Origin: Alteribacter aurantiacus DSM 18675
Lineage (GTDB): Bacteria > Bacillota > Bacilli > Bacillales > Salisediminibacteriaceae
Length of the DNA stretch: 64,000 nt
Assembly: GCF_000429705.1 (NCBI RefSeq)
Contig: NZ_KE386941.1
Coordinates: 620,001 to 684,000 of the forward strand
Reading direction: 5' to 3'
Positions 8,320 through 16,052 of the stretch are shown here, one piece after another (the first letter of the stretch is position 1; each line of letters starts with the position of its first letter). The translations under genes and the position numbers were made by a program. Under the pieces are notes generated by a model. The model had not been told where the DNA came from. It saw nothing but the letters and a program-made list of their open reading frames with translations, and did not search any database.

Positions 8320-10554
8320 ATGAACGTCCAAGTGAAGGGGTTAACAAGTCAGCTAGGTGGGAGCGATCGTAGTGCTTCCTTAAATGTAGGCGATCGATAT
8401 GAAGCAAAAATAGTAGAAAAGAAATCGGACCGTGAAGCGGTCGTTTCAATAAGAGGACAAAAAATTCATGCGATATTTGAAAAAGGTGTACCTACGTCAC
8501 CGATTACATCAATAGAAGTAACAGGAAAATCCGAAGAAGGTATCCAGGCAAGAGTTGTGTCTGCACCGCTTCGACAATCGAGTGGTGGCGACCCCGTTCC
8601 ATCTAATAGAACATTAGATCTAATAAACGGTCAATCGAGTGAAGTGATAAAGGCGGCGGAGAGGTTTGTACAAGCTGGCGTGCCTCTTACAAAAGAGTCC
8701 GTTAATGACCTTAAGCAATATATAGAAAAAGGGCCTAAAACGTTGGAGAACCGTCTTGATACTGTGCGGCAATTGGTGAATCGGCAGCTTGAACCGACAC
8801 AAAGCCATTTACAAGCAGTACACGAAGCCCTCCATGGTCAGTCTCTTCACAAACAAGTATCCACCATTTCACCATCGGCCCAAAGAAGCGCTTCGGTAGA
8901 CCTTGAAAGAGATCCTTTTGATTCGCTTCGAATGCAACTAAATGAGTCGCGAAATCCGGACACCATCGCTACTCTTAAACGGCTTCTATTACAACAGAAC
9001 GTTCCAATAGAACATCAACGCACAGCAAATGAACTCATCCAGCGAATGGAAACCCTTATTGATCAAGGGAGAGGAACACAAGCATTGCCGGTGCTCGATC
9101 AACTAAAAAACCTTATACAAAAGCCAGAACCTCAAACGAATCAACAACAAATCCTGAACGGCATTGTAAATGAACCGAACATGGAAGAAAATCTTATTCG
9201 TGCGAGAGATGTATTAAGCACGCTTTCCATGACGGTGGATGAAAAGCGCGTGTTGCTTGCCAATGTGAGTGAAGCAGAAGAACTTGTATTCAGAGGCCGT
9301 GAGCTTAAAGGAAGGCAATTGCTCTTAGAAACGATGGAACGAGCGGTGTCCATTGGACAATCTTCTCAACAAGCACCCCCTGTCAAAACACAAGAGTATA
9401 TCAATCAGGCTTTTGCTCAAACGCTTCCGGTTGCATCACGAGATTACGTAGTAACAACTGTAACACAGAAAATGGCTTTAGCTACCGATGACTTTAAGCA
9501 AATGCAAAGAGACGTCTCAAAGCAACTTGACCGTATTCAACATCTTATCGTTTCATTTAAAGCTCAAAGTCAACCTCAAGTAAGACCTATGATTGAGACA
9601 ACGATTCAGAGTTTGGACAGAGCACTTATGAGAAGTGACTGGCTTTTATTTTCAGACATGAAGACCGAGAGAAGAATGCTTGAGGCTAGCAGTCAATTAA
9701 CGAGCGCTAAACAACTTCTTGCCAAAGGTGATTATCAAGGAGCAAGGAAGCTTGTAAATGAGGTTTCTCAAATCATCGACCGCCTCCAATTTAAGCCTTC
9801 GGATACTAAAGTTCAACATTTTGCCTCGCGACAAGGGGAGTGGCAAGCCGAGCGACCTACTCATACTCGCACAAGTTTACAGCTCGACGAAGCGGCGAGG
9901 GGGATGACTAGAAATGAAGGGTCAGGAAGAACGGTGTTTGAGGGATTAAGGCAACTAGGCTTAACTAGGGAAGCGGACATCGCTCGTATTCTAGCTGCTG
10001 GTAAAGGAAATATCGAAGAGGCGAGCCAACGAAACGTAAAAGGTTTATTGATGCAGTTGGCTAAAGGAGAAGAAGAAAGTGGAAGAAGCCAAGCGCAACA
10101 GGCGTTACTGAATACCACAGGTCAACAACTCCTTGCCAGAAGCGATTCCCAACATGCCCACCTGCAGTCTTTTTTACTTCAACTACCGCTTTTATTACAT
10201 AATCAATCCGAGAACTTGCAAGTGTTTATCAATGGGAGAAAACAAAACAGCGAACAATTAGATTGGGAAAACTGTCGCCTATACTTTTTAATTGAGACGA
10301 AGAAGCTTGGTGAGGTGGGCATTTCTCTTCAAGTATCAAATCGAACGCTCAATCTTATATTAGAGAATGATTTACCTGACTTCAAAAGAAAGTTGGAGCC
10401 AATTACAAAAGCATGTTTAAAACGCCTTGAAGAAGTAGGATATATTGCAGGGAATATATCCTATCAGCCACGTACACGCGAAGAAGAAAGCCCAAAACGG
10501 GTACCTGAAAAGGCGATTGCTGATAAGAGGAAAGGATTCGATTTAAAGGTATGA
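8320..10554 (+). CDS. FliK-like (YlqG-type) flagellar hook-length control domain protein
   Basis: A 744-residue, glutamine- and serine-rich, largely hydrophilic protein of the YlqG type. The long middle (about residues 60-600) is predicted from composition to be helical and low in conserved motifs. Residues about 615-710, from SFLLQLPLLLHNQSENLQVF through GEVGISLQVSNRTLNLIL, resemble the FliK C-terminal (Flg_hook) domain that touches FlhB to switch export substrate. The N-terminal 60 residues look like a small beta-rich domain. ATG 8320 follows GAGGTG; the GTG at 8311 is less suitable. It overlaps the next gene by 4 nt. The domain call is from sequence resemblance, and its role in this organism is inferred. 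Confidence 0.75.
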   Translation: MNVQVKGLTSQLGGSDRSASLNVGDRYEAKIVEKKSDREAVVSIRGQKIHAIFEKGVPTSPITSIEVTGKSEEGIQARVVSAPLRQSSGGDPVPSNRTLDLINGQSSEVIKAAERFVQAGVPLTKESVNDLKQYIEKGPKTLENRLDTVRQLVNRQLEPTQSHLQAVHEALHGQSLHKQVSTISPSAQRSASVDLERDPFDSLRMQLNESRNPDTIATLKRLLLQQNVPIEHQRTANELIQRMETLIDQGRGTQALPVLDQLKNLIQKPEPQTNQQQILNGIVNEPNMEENLIRARDVLSTLSMTVDEKRVLLANVSEAEELVFRGRELKGRQLLLETMERAVSIGQSSQQAPPVKTQEYINQAFAQTLPVASRDYVVTTVTQKMALATDDFKQMQRDVSKQLDRIQHLIVSFKAQSQPQVRPMIETTIQSLDRALMRSDWLLFSDMKTERRMLEASSQLTSAKQLLAKGDYQGARKLVNEVSQIIDRLQFKPSDTKVQHFASRQGEWQAERPTHTRTSLQLDEAARGMTRNEGSGRTVFEGLRQLGLTREADIARILAAGKGNIEEASQRNVKGLLMQLAKGEEESGRSQAQQALLNTTGQQLLARSDSQHAHLQSFLLQLPLLLHNQSENLQVFINGRKQNSEQLDWENCRLYFLIETKKLGEVGISLQVSNRTLNLILENDLPDFKRKLEPITKACLKRLEEVGYIAGNISYQPRTREEESPKRVPEKAIADKRKGFDLKV

Positions 10555-10850
10555 TGATAACCAAGCATGTTAACCAAGTGAATCAGAAAAGAGTAAGGGG
10601 ACCTTTAGCCGCTGTCATTCAATATGATGAATCGAACGACGGTGCACCATCTGTAGTTGCTCAAGGGCGGGGTGACGTGGCCAGTCAAATCATTGAAGTA
10701 GCAAAGCAACACGGAATTCCAATGGAGGAGGACGCGAATTTATTGGCAAACCTTCTTGATCTTGACTTAGGTGAACAGATTCCTCCCCAGTTGTATTCAG
10801 TAATGGCGGAGATATTATTGTTAATTGAAGAAATTGATCAGACCTATTAA
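10551..10850 (+). CDS. FlhB C-terminal-domain-like protein (YlqH type)
   Basis: A 99-residue protein matching the cytoplasmic tail of the export switch FlhB after its self-cleavage point: LAAVIQYDESNDGAPSVVAQ, then GRGDVASQIIEVAKQHGIPM, and GEQIPPQLYSVMAEILLLIE. FlhB's membrane part and the NPTH cleavage motif are missing; GPLAAVIQYD takes the place of NPTHYAVALKYD. Such free-standing tails (B. subtilis YlqH) usually travel with a FliK-like gene, as here with a 4-nt overlap. It could modulate FliK-FlhB substrate switching, but that role is inference. An alternative ATG lies at 10554. Confidence 0.85.
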   Translation: MMITKHVNQVNQKRVRGPLAAVIQYDESNDGAPSVVAQGRGDVASQIIEVAKQHGIPMEEDANLLANLLDLDLGEQIPPQLYSVMAEILLLIEEIDQTY

Positions 10851-10873
10851 AAATAATCCTAAAAAACCGATAT
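10848..10873 (+). promoter_or_regulatory. Second sigma-D promoter, before fliS-like and flagellin genes
   Basis: TAAA (10848-10851), 14 nt, then ACCGATAT (10866-10873). Spacing and -10 box are the same as at 8265-8290. The TAAA overlaps the stop codon of the preceding gene. It is 29 nt upstream of the FliS-like ATG. Confidence 0.8.
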
Positions 10874-10902
10874 AACCAATAGAAGAAAAAAGGGGAATGA
10901 AA

Positions 10903-11319
10903 ATGATTAGTAAGGAAGCTCTACATAGAAAAACGTCCCAGGAAATAACAGCGCTTTTGTACGAGGCATTGCTTGATCATCTTGAAGAGGCGTTAGCTTC
11001 CTCTAATAAAACGGATTATCATAGCACAAACCTTCATTTACAGAAGGCGAATAACATTCTCGAACGCCTTGGGGCGGGGTTGAACTACGAAGCCGGTATT
11101 ATTGCTGATCAGCTAGAGACCCTGTATCAATATGCTTCTAGCTTAGTCGTTGAAGCTAACCTTACAAAAGACTCTGATAAAATAATAGAAGTGATAGCCA
11201 TCATCGAGTCCATTTCAATTGCATGGAAAGAAGCAATTGAAACAAATGATGACCATCAGCATATTCGGGTCAAAAGACAAACTCAAGCATATGAGAGCCA
11301 GGCTACCTATCAATCTTAA
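10903..11319 (+). CDS. FliS-like flagellin export chaperone
   Basis: A 138-residue helical protein of the FliS family. FliS binds the flagellin C-terminus in the cytoplasm and stops premature polymerisation. Helical segments at about 10-30 (SQEITALLYEALLDHLEEAL), 40-60 (LQKANNILERLG), 70-95 and 105-125 fit the four-helix bundle. ATG 10903 has AAAAGGGG at good spacing; ATG 10897 would sit on the ribosome binding site. The gene lies 15 nt before the flagellin, implying a dedicated chaperone rather than the general FliS of the main fli operon. The C-terminal tail (KRQTQAYESQATYQS) is unstructured. Confidence 0.82.
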   Translation: MISKEALHRKTSQEITALLYEALLDHLEEALASSNKTDYHSTNLHLQKANNILERLGAGLNYEAGIIADQLETLYQYASSLVVEANLTKDSDKIIEVIAIIESISIAWKEAIETNDDHQHIRVKRQTQAYESQATYQS

Positions 11320-11334
11320 GGAAAAGGTGAAACA

Positions 11335-12141
11335 ATGAAAATTAATAATAATATACAAGCGTTGAATGCATATCGAAACTTGTTTCAAAATCAAACAAAT
11401 ACGTCAAAGAATTTGGAAAAGTTATCTTCAGGACTTCGAATTAACCGTGCAGCGGATGATGCGGCAGGCCTTGCTATTTCTGAAAAGATGCGATCTCAGA
11501 TTAAAGGACTTAAACAAGCGGAAAGAAATGCCTTGGACGGGATCTCCTTAATCCAAACGGCTGAAGGAGCCCTTACTGAAGTTCATGCTATGCTACAACG
11601 AATGAGGGAATTGGCTGTTCAAGGAGCCAATGATTCTAATACAACAGAGGACCGTGAGCAGATTCAAAAGGAGATCGATCAGCTGAAGGAAGAGATCGAT
11701 AGCATATCAGAAAAAACCGAGTTTAACACTCAAAGTCTTTTGGATGGTTCAGTTAAAGATTTGGTTTTTCAAATTGGACCGAATGCTGACCAAACGGTGT
11801 CCGTATCGATTGAAGAAATGACTACGAATACGTTAGGCATTAATAACATCAATGTTGAAACGGATGCAGAGGCAGCCATTTCTCAATTGGATCGTGCTAT
11901 TAATGAAATTTCCAATCTTCGCTCTGAGCTAGGTGCCGTTCAAAACCGATTGGAGCACACCATTAACAACCTTCAAGTCACACACGAAAACCTCACATCC
12001 TCTGAATCCCGTATTCGAGATGCGGATATGGCAAAAGAGATGACGGAATTTACAAGAAACAATATTTTAAACCAGTCTGCCACAGCTATGCTTGCTCAAG
12101 CTAACCAGTTACCACAAGGAGTACTTCAATTACTACAATAA
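11335..12141 (+). CDS. Flagellin, minimal D0-D1 type
   Basis: A 268-residue flagellin. The N-terminal D0/D1 helices begin MKINNNIQALNAYRNLF and include SSGLRINRAADDAAGLAISE and ERNALDGISLIQTAEGAL. The C-terminal helices include RIRDADMAKEMTEFTRNNIL and end QANQLPQGVLQLLQ. There is almost no variable D2/D3 domain, so the filament would be smooth and thin-walled. B. subtilis Hag is similar but about 304 residues. Because this locus lacks the usual csrA-fliW-fliD context it is probably an additional flagellin; the main hag may lie elsewhere. It is co-transcribed with the fliS-like gene. Confidence 0.95.
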   Translation: MKINNNIQALNAYRNLFQNQTNTSKNLEKLSSGLRINRAADDAAGLAISEKMRSQIKGLKQAERNALDGISLIQTAEGALTEVHAMLQRMRELAVQGANDSNTTEDREQIQKEIDQLKEEIDSISEKTEFNTQSLLDGSVKDLVFQIGPNADQTVSVSIEEMTTNTLGINNINVETDAEAAISQLDRAINEISNLRSELGAVQNRLEHTINNLQVTHENLTSSESRIRDADMAKEMTEFTRNNILNQSATAMLAQANQLPQGVLQLLQ

Positions 12142-12146
12142 TCCGA

Positions 12147-12186
12147 AAAACCCGGCTGCTTGTTGGAAAAGCAACGGGTTTTCTTT
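12147..12186 (+). terminator. Terminator of the flagellin gene
   Basis: AAAACCCG (12147-12154) pairs with CGGGTTTT (12175-12182), with an inner TGCTTG...GCAA pairing, and a short T-rich tail follows. Confidence 0.82.
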
Positions 12187-12223
12187 ATAATCAGAAACAG
12201 ATAAGCAAAGTGGGGGATTAGGT

Positions 12224-12664
12224 GTGGACATACAAAGAGTAGCCAGAATGAACGCAACAAGCAAGGCAGAGCCTAAAAAAACGGGAACAGATGCCAAAGT
12301 GACTTTTCGAGAGTTGATGACTAAAGGACGGGACAACCAAGCATACGAAAAATTACAACAGCTTCTAACAAAGATTGACGATCAAGGAAAAGCGTTAGCA
12401 GAATCGAGGACGATCGATGAATTGAGGGCTTATAAATCGCTTGTAAAAGAGTTTATGGACGATGCTGTGAAGCTTGGTTTGAGTTTGGAAGAGCGACAGG
12501 GATTTAATAGAAGAGGGCGAACCAAAGTCTATAAAATTGTTCGTGAAGTAGATCGGAAGTTACTTGATTTGACTGATGCGGTGTTAAATGAACAAAAAAA
12601 AGGGTTGCACGTATTAAGTTCAGTAGGTGAAATCAAAGGGCTTCTTGTCAGTATTTATGCGTAA
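12224..12664 (+). CDS. YaaR-family (DUF327) protein
   Basis: A 146-residue charged, helical protein of the YaaR family. A disordered 30-residue N-terminus is followed by FRELMTKGRD, LQQLLTKIDDQGKALAESRT, LRAYKSLVKEFMDDA and the basic signature RRGRTKVYKIVREVDRKLLD. The biochemical role of YaaR proteins is not established. It starts at GTG 12224 after GGGGGA. It follows the flagellin terminator by about 40 nt. Neighbouring FliS and flagellin suggest a flagellar or biofilm link, though the gene may simply be adjacent. Confidence 0.8.
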   Translation: MDIQRVARMNATSKAEPKKTGTDAKVTFRELMTKGRDNQAYEKLQQLLTKIDDQGKALAESRTIDELRAYKSLVKEFMDDAVKLGLSLEERQGFNRRGRTKVYKIVREVDRKLLDLTDAVLNEQKKGLHVLSSVGEIKGLLVSIYA

Positions 12665-12687
12665 AAAATTATTGATTGTTTGATAAA

Positions 12688-12795
12688 GGGGCTGGAACAT
12701 AAAGAACGTGTTTAAAGTAAATCCGAATACTTTGCCTTTAGAGCGAATAGTTCTAGTTTCCGTACATAACAATTTTAGTTTAATGAATAAGGTGT
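12688..12795 (-). repeat. Degenerate copy of a dispersed intergenic element
   Basis: The segment beginning GGGGCTGGAACATAAAG and running through GTGTTTAAAGTAAATCCGAA and AGAGCGAATAGTTC aligns with the reverse complement of 54178-54304 over about 90 bases with several gaps. This copy lacks the second arm of the inverted repeat. Its right boundary is approximate. Confidence 0.6.
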
Positions 12796-12894
12796 ATACA
12801 CGAAAATTGGAATTTAAATCTATTCTCCGTCTATTGGTAACATTGGCAATTTCTCTTCGTTCAATCTAAAATAAATTTATCAAAACGGAAATGA

Positions 12895-13335
12895 GTGACG
12901 CCCATGTTTACAGGGAAATTTGAATATAAAACGGTCATTGATCAACCTATTGGTGAGGTTTGGGCATTCTTTTCCAACAATAATAATTTGGCAACGATAA
13001 CAGGGTTTCCGAAAGTCATTGTACGTGGTAATGATGAGGTGAAAAAAGGCTCAAAAGTTCTCTTGGAATTGAACTTTATCATCATGCGCCTCAACTGGCA
13101 GGGGAGAATCGTTGATGTAAACGAAAAGGAGTCCTTCACTGATGTAGGAGAAAAGGTTCCGTTCCCATTCAGGTTGTGGTCTCATACACACCGCTTTAAT
13201 TCAAAAGGTGATAAAACAATGATGGTTGACGAGGTTACTTTTCGCTCTTGGATACCTGCGCCGTTTATTAAAGTGATGCTCTATGGCATGTTTATGGACC
13301 GAAAACGACAAATCAGGAAGATGGGACGCTTATAA
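12895..13335 (+). CDS. SRPBCC (START-like) superfamily protein
   Basis: A 146-residue protein with the helix-grip pattern of polyketide-cyclase/START-like proteins: FEYKTVIDQPIGEVWAFFSN at the N-terminus, the beta stretch KKGSKVLLELNFIIMRLNW in the middle, and a C-terminal helix PAPFIKVMLYGMFMDRKRQI. These bind small hydrophobic ligands; the ligand here is unknown. The start is uncertain: GTG 12895 has a weak GGAAA upstream, and ATG 12904 is the alternative. It is a single-gene unit between the repeat element and the terminator of namA. Confidence 0.7.
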   Translation: MTPMFTGKFEYKTVIDQPIGEVWAFFSNNNNLATITGFPKVIVRGNDEVKKGSKVLLELNFIIMRLNWQGRIVDVNEKESFTDVGEKVPFPFRLWSHTHRFNSKGDKTMMVDEVTFRSWIPAPFIKVMLYGMFMDRKRQIRKMGRL

Positions 13336-13377
13336 ACCTCGAATTAACTAACGCCTCTTTAACGCTCTTTATTCAAA

Positions 13378-13416
13378 TAAAAAAGATAAACCGAGCCTTT
13401 TCACTCGGTTTATCTT
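13378..13416 (-). terminator. Terminator of namA
   Basis: AGATAAACCGAG (13384-13395) pairs with CTCGGTTTATCT (13404-13415). On the minus strand the stem is followed by TTTTTTATTT. Confidence 0.88.
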
Positions 13417-13432
13417 GAAGCTATATTCGACT

Positions 13433-14446
13433 TTACCACGAACGTTTATATTGGCGTGGGGTTTCAATTTCAACATCAAGCTCTTTTGCAGCCGTTCTTG
13501 GCCAGAATGGATCACGTAAGAAGGCACGCCCGATAAACACAAGATCGGCTCGGTCGTTTTTAATGATTTCTTCAGCTTGTAATCCAGTCGTAATCAGTCC
13601 AACTGCTCCTGTAGAAATGGCGGCTTCTTTTTTGATCGTCTCTGCATGGCGAATTTGGTATCCGGGATAAACATCAATGGGTGTTCGTACAATTCCCCCG
13701 GTACTGCAATCAACCAAATCTACACCAAGCTCTCTCATCCAAGAAGAGAAAGTAACCATGTCGCTTAAGCTATTCCCATCTTCATGGTATTCATCTGCTG
13801 AAATACGAACAAATAAAGGTCCGCTCCACACTGCTTGTACTTCAATGATGGTTTCTTTTAAGAAACGAAAACGGTTTTCAAGTGAGCCTCCATATTCATC
13901 CACGCGTTTGTTTGAGAGTGGAGAGAGGAATTGGCTGATTAAATAACCGTGAGCACCATGGAGTTCGATTATATCAAAACTAGCTTCCTTTGCTCGTATA
14001 GCCCCTTTTTTAAAGGCGCGGATCGTTTCTTTTATCTCTTCAATTGTCATTTCTTTAGGAACCTTGGCATTTTCATCAAACGGAATGGCAGAAGGGGCAA
14101 GGGTATCCCCATCGTAAATGGCTTTGCGTCCTGCATGACCAAGTTGGATGGCTGTTTTTGATCCGTATTTTTTTATAGAATCCGTTAACTGTTTTAGACC
14201 TGCAACATGATCGTCACTCCAAATGGCCAAGTCTTGAGGGGAGATTTGTCCTTGCCTAGTCACTGGTGTGGCTTCTGTCATAATGAGTCCGGCTTGTCCA
14301 ATGGCTCTGCTTGTGTAATGGACCATATGCCAGTCGTTTACAAGACCATCTTCGTTGTCACAGGAATACATGCACATAGGGGACATAACAATGCGGTTTT
14401 TCATCGTTACATCTTTAATGGTATATGGTGAAAACAATGCAGTCAT
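13433..14446 (-). CDS. namA: NADPH dehydrogenase NamA (old yellow enzyme, YqjM)
   Basis: A 337-residue FMN ene-reductase, almost the length of B. subtilis YqjM (338). Active-site landmarks: SPMCMYSC near residue 25 (the redox-tuning Cys and neighbouring Tyr), QLGHAGRKA, the substrate-anion pair in IELHGAHGYLISQF, and the FMN phosphate region GLITTGLQAEEI and VFIGRAFLRDPFW. It reduces alpha,beta-unsaturated carbonyls and nitro compounds and is linked in B. subtilis to oxidative and xenobiotic stress. AGGAGG precedes the ATG at 14446. Single-gene unit, with location matching the yqj synteny. Confidence 0.94.
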   Translation of the reverse strand: MTALFSPYTIKDVTMKNRIVMSPMCMYSCDNEDGLVNDWHMVHYTSRAIGQAGLIMTEATPVTRQGQISPQDLAIWSDDHVAGLKQLTDSIKKYGSKTAIQLGHAGRKAIYDGDTLAPSAIPFDENAKVPKEMTIEEIKETIRAFKKGAIRAKEASFDIIELHGAHGYLISQFLSPLSNKRVDEYGGSLENRFRFLKETIIEVQAVWSGPLFVRISADEYHEDGNSLSDMVTFSSWMRELGVDLVDCSTGGIVRTPIDVYPGYQIRHAETIKKEAAISTGAVGLITTGLQAEEIIKNDRADLVFIGRAFLRDPFWPRTAAKELDVEIETPRQYKRSW

Positions 14447-14552
14447 CTAGAAATCCTCCTGTTTATTTCGAGTTACTAAATGTACTTTACCATAGTTCAG
14501 GTAGTCAGTGGAATAAAGAAGGCTTGGAGCGTAAAAACTAACGTTAAATCTC

Positions 14553-14594
14553 GAAGGCATTGAAAAAGTAAAATGAAATTTTTTCAGTGCCTTC
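14553..14594 (+). repeat. Leader hairpin, copy 2 of a three-copy family
   Basis: GAAGGCATTGAAAAA pairs with TTTTTTCAGTGCCTTC around an A/T-rich loop. The right arm ends 26 nt before ATG 14621. See the copies at 4625-4668 and 52773-52814. Confidence 0.7.
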
Positions 14595-14620
14595 TAAATC
14601 AATCCCTTGGAGGCAATGAG

Positions 14621-15001
14621 ATGACGCATGGGAAAATCCTTTTCTTAAAAATGTTTACACAGCTATCCGCTTTGTTTCTAGTGTTTACATTCTATGGCTT
14701 TGACCCGGGCTTTTTATTTGTGTTTGCTGCATTAATGACAATGGTTACGTATGTGTTAAGCGATTATTTGGCTTTTTCCTTTTTGGGAAACTGGCAAGCG
14801 GCCGTTGTGGATGGTCTGATTGTATGTGTATCCATGTTAGCCTGGCTGTTATTTACTTCAGGTATCTATTTCTCTGTTTTTGCGGGAGTGGTGTTTTACG
14901 GATTGATCGTTTCTTGTGCAGAATGGTTTATTCACGCTTATGCGATTGCGCCTGTACGTAGGGGAAATCATAAAGATGATGAACATCTACAATACGAATA
15001 A
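14621..15001 (+). CDS. DUF2512 (YndM-like) four-helix membrane protein
   Basis: A 126-residue integral membrane protein with about four hydrophobic segments, roughly residues 8-28, 32-52, 58-78 and 83-103, and a charged tail ending DDEHLQYE. The length and the motif YVLSDYLAFSFLGN, followed by a second ALMTM/VDGLIV pattern, fit DUF2512. The function is not known. I start at ATG 14621 because TTGGAGG lies 7 nt before it; an upstream in-frame ATG at 14573 lies inside the repeat hairpin. The TAA forms the first bases of a bidirectional terminator. Confidence 0.8.
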   Translation: MTHGKILFLKMFTQLSALFLVFTFYGFDPGFLFVFAALMTMVTYVLSDYLAFSFLGNWQAAVVDGLIVCVSMLAWLLFTSGIYFSVFAGVVFYGLIVSCAEWFIHAYAIAPVRRGNHKDDEHLQYE

Positions 15002-15037
15002 AAACAGCCCTGCAAAATTTAGCAGGGCTGTTTTTAT
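15001..15037. terminator. Bidirectional terminator
   Basis: AAAACAGCCCTGC pairs with GCAGGGCTGTTTTT, with A and T runs on either side. It serves the DUF2512 gene and the convergent CBS-domain gene. Confidence 0.92.
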
Positions 15038-15486
15038 CAATTCTTTTTCTTTTGTTCGTGAAGGTATCCGCTAAGGTAACCTAATAATTTACTACGGGTA
15101 ATGATGCCTAAAAAGGATCCGCGATCATCCTCAACACAGATAAAGGGATTGTTAATGGAATAAGACAAAGCTTTTTCAAAAGGAGCGTCTTTCTTAACGC
15201 ATGCGAAGGTCGTACTCATCACTTCAGCGACGGTTGTTTTGTGGAGACGATCCGGTTCAATCTTTTCTATTCCAATAATTGAATCGAGGATTTGTGCTTT
15301 ACTAATCAACCCTCGTAGTTTAAATGTTGTGTCGAGTACCGGAATCGCTGTGTAGCCTGACTTTACTAGTACAAGCAACGCGTGTTCGAGTGAGTTATCC
15401 GGTTGAACGTGAGCCACTTCTTCTGCCGAGATAATGAACGATTCAATCGGTTGTTGAAGAATATGAGCTTCTTGCAAGTTTTGCAT
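15037..15486 (-). CDS. darB: c-di-AMP-binding CBS protein DarB/CbpB (YkuL)
   Basis: A 149-residue protein made of two CBS repeats (about 16-75 and 85-140). It aligns along its length with B. subtilis YkuL/DarB, including VAHVQPDNSLEHALLVL, SGYTAIPVLD, LRGLI and the end NPFICVEDDRGSFLGIITR. DarB binds c-di-AMP and in its apo form stimulates the (p)ppGpp synthetase Rel and pyruvate carboxylase, coupling potassium status to metabolism. That fits a salt-adapted bacterium, though this is inference. The ribosome binding site before ATG 15486 is weak. It is transcribed divergently from the peptidase operon. Confidence 0.87.
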   Translation of the reverse strand: MQNLQEAHILQQPIESFIISAEEVAHVQPDNSLEHALLVLVKSGYTAIPVLDTTFKLRGLISKAQILDSIIGIEKIEPDRLHKTTVAEVMSTTFACVKKDAPFEKALSYSINNPFICVEDDRGSFLGIITRSKLLGYLSGYLHEQKKKN

Positions 15487-15614
15487 GTTAGCAGCACACT
15501 TTCTTTAATTTATTTGTACCATGTATCAAATACCCAAATTAAGGATAAAAGTAAACGTCTTTATTTTCTCCCACTCCTATATTAGTGGTAAGACGAGGAA
15601 AAGTCAACGCATTG

Positions 15615-15628
15615 TGAAAACGCTTACA
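15615..15628 (+). promoter_or_regulatory. Full-match cre site (CcpA operator)
   Basis: TGAAAACGCTTACA matches TGWAANCGNTNWCA at every defined position. It lies between divergent darB and the small gene/RocB-like operon, overlapping the likely promoter region of the latter. CcpA would be expected to repress the operon on glucose. Confidence 0.75.
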
Positions 15629-15736
15629 TTTTAAACTATGAATGATTTAAAGAACGGTGCTTGTCCATTGTTTATTCATGCGTTTGGAGTTCCATACTAG
15701 TGATAGGGGATAAGAACTGCAAACGAGGTGAATGCA

Positions 15737-16003
15737 TTGCACAGCAAACAAACAGTCCGGTATTTATGTCAGAAGTACCCTTCTGGCAATGAGTACTATT
15801 ATAAAGAAGAGATCATCACTCATGATACGTGGGATAACCTTGATTCTCTTGAATGGGGAAGAAGGCGTCCTGTTTCAAAACAAACAGTTGAGAAAAGAAA
15901 AAAGGAAGGGTTCAGAGTGATCACGACCATTGTTAAAAAGCCCAAAGGCAAGCTTTATTACTTTCCGAACGAAAATTTGGCTAAAAAAAAGGAGAGAGGG
16001 TAG
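15737..16003 (+). CDS. Small conserved-looking protein of unknown function
   Basis: An 88-residue basic, tyrosine-rich protein with RYLCQKYPSGNEYYYKEEII, the central WDNLDSLEWGRRRPVSKQT, and a lysine-rich tail. I do not recognise a family, and no membrane segment or signal peptide is visible. The start is uncertain: TTG 15737 has the better distance from ACGAGGTG, whereas GTG 15728 lies within it. It is followed after 49 nt by the RocB-like gene and both are downstream of the cre site, so they are probably co-transcribed. Confidence 0.6.
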   Translation: MHSKQTVRYLCQKYPSGNEYYYKEEIITHDTWDNLDSLEWGRRRPVSKQTVEKRKKEGFRVITTIVKKPKGKLYYFPNENLAKKKERG

Positions 16004-16052
16004 TGGGAAGCGAACCCAATAAGGATATAGATTATTTATCGGGGTGAATCAG

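Noticed and set aside
8320..12664. Prophage or integrative element carrying the flagellar genes
   Set aside because: No integrase, transposase, attachment repeats or tRNA is nearby, and base composition looks like the surroundings.
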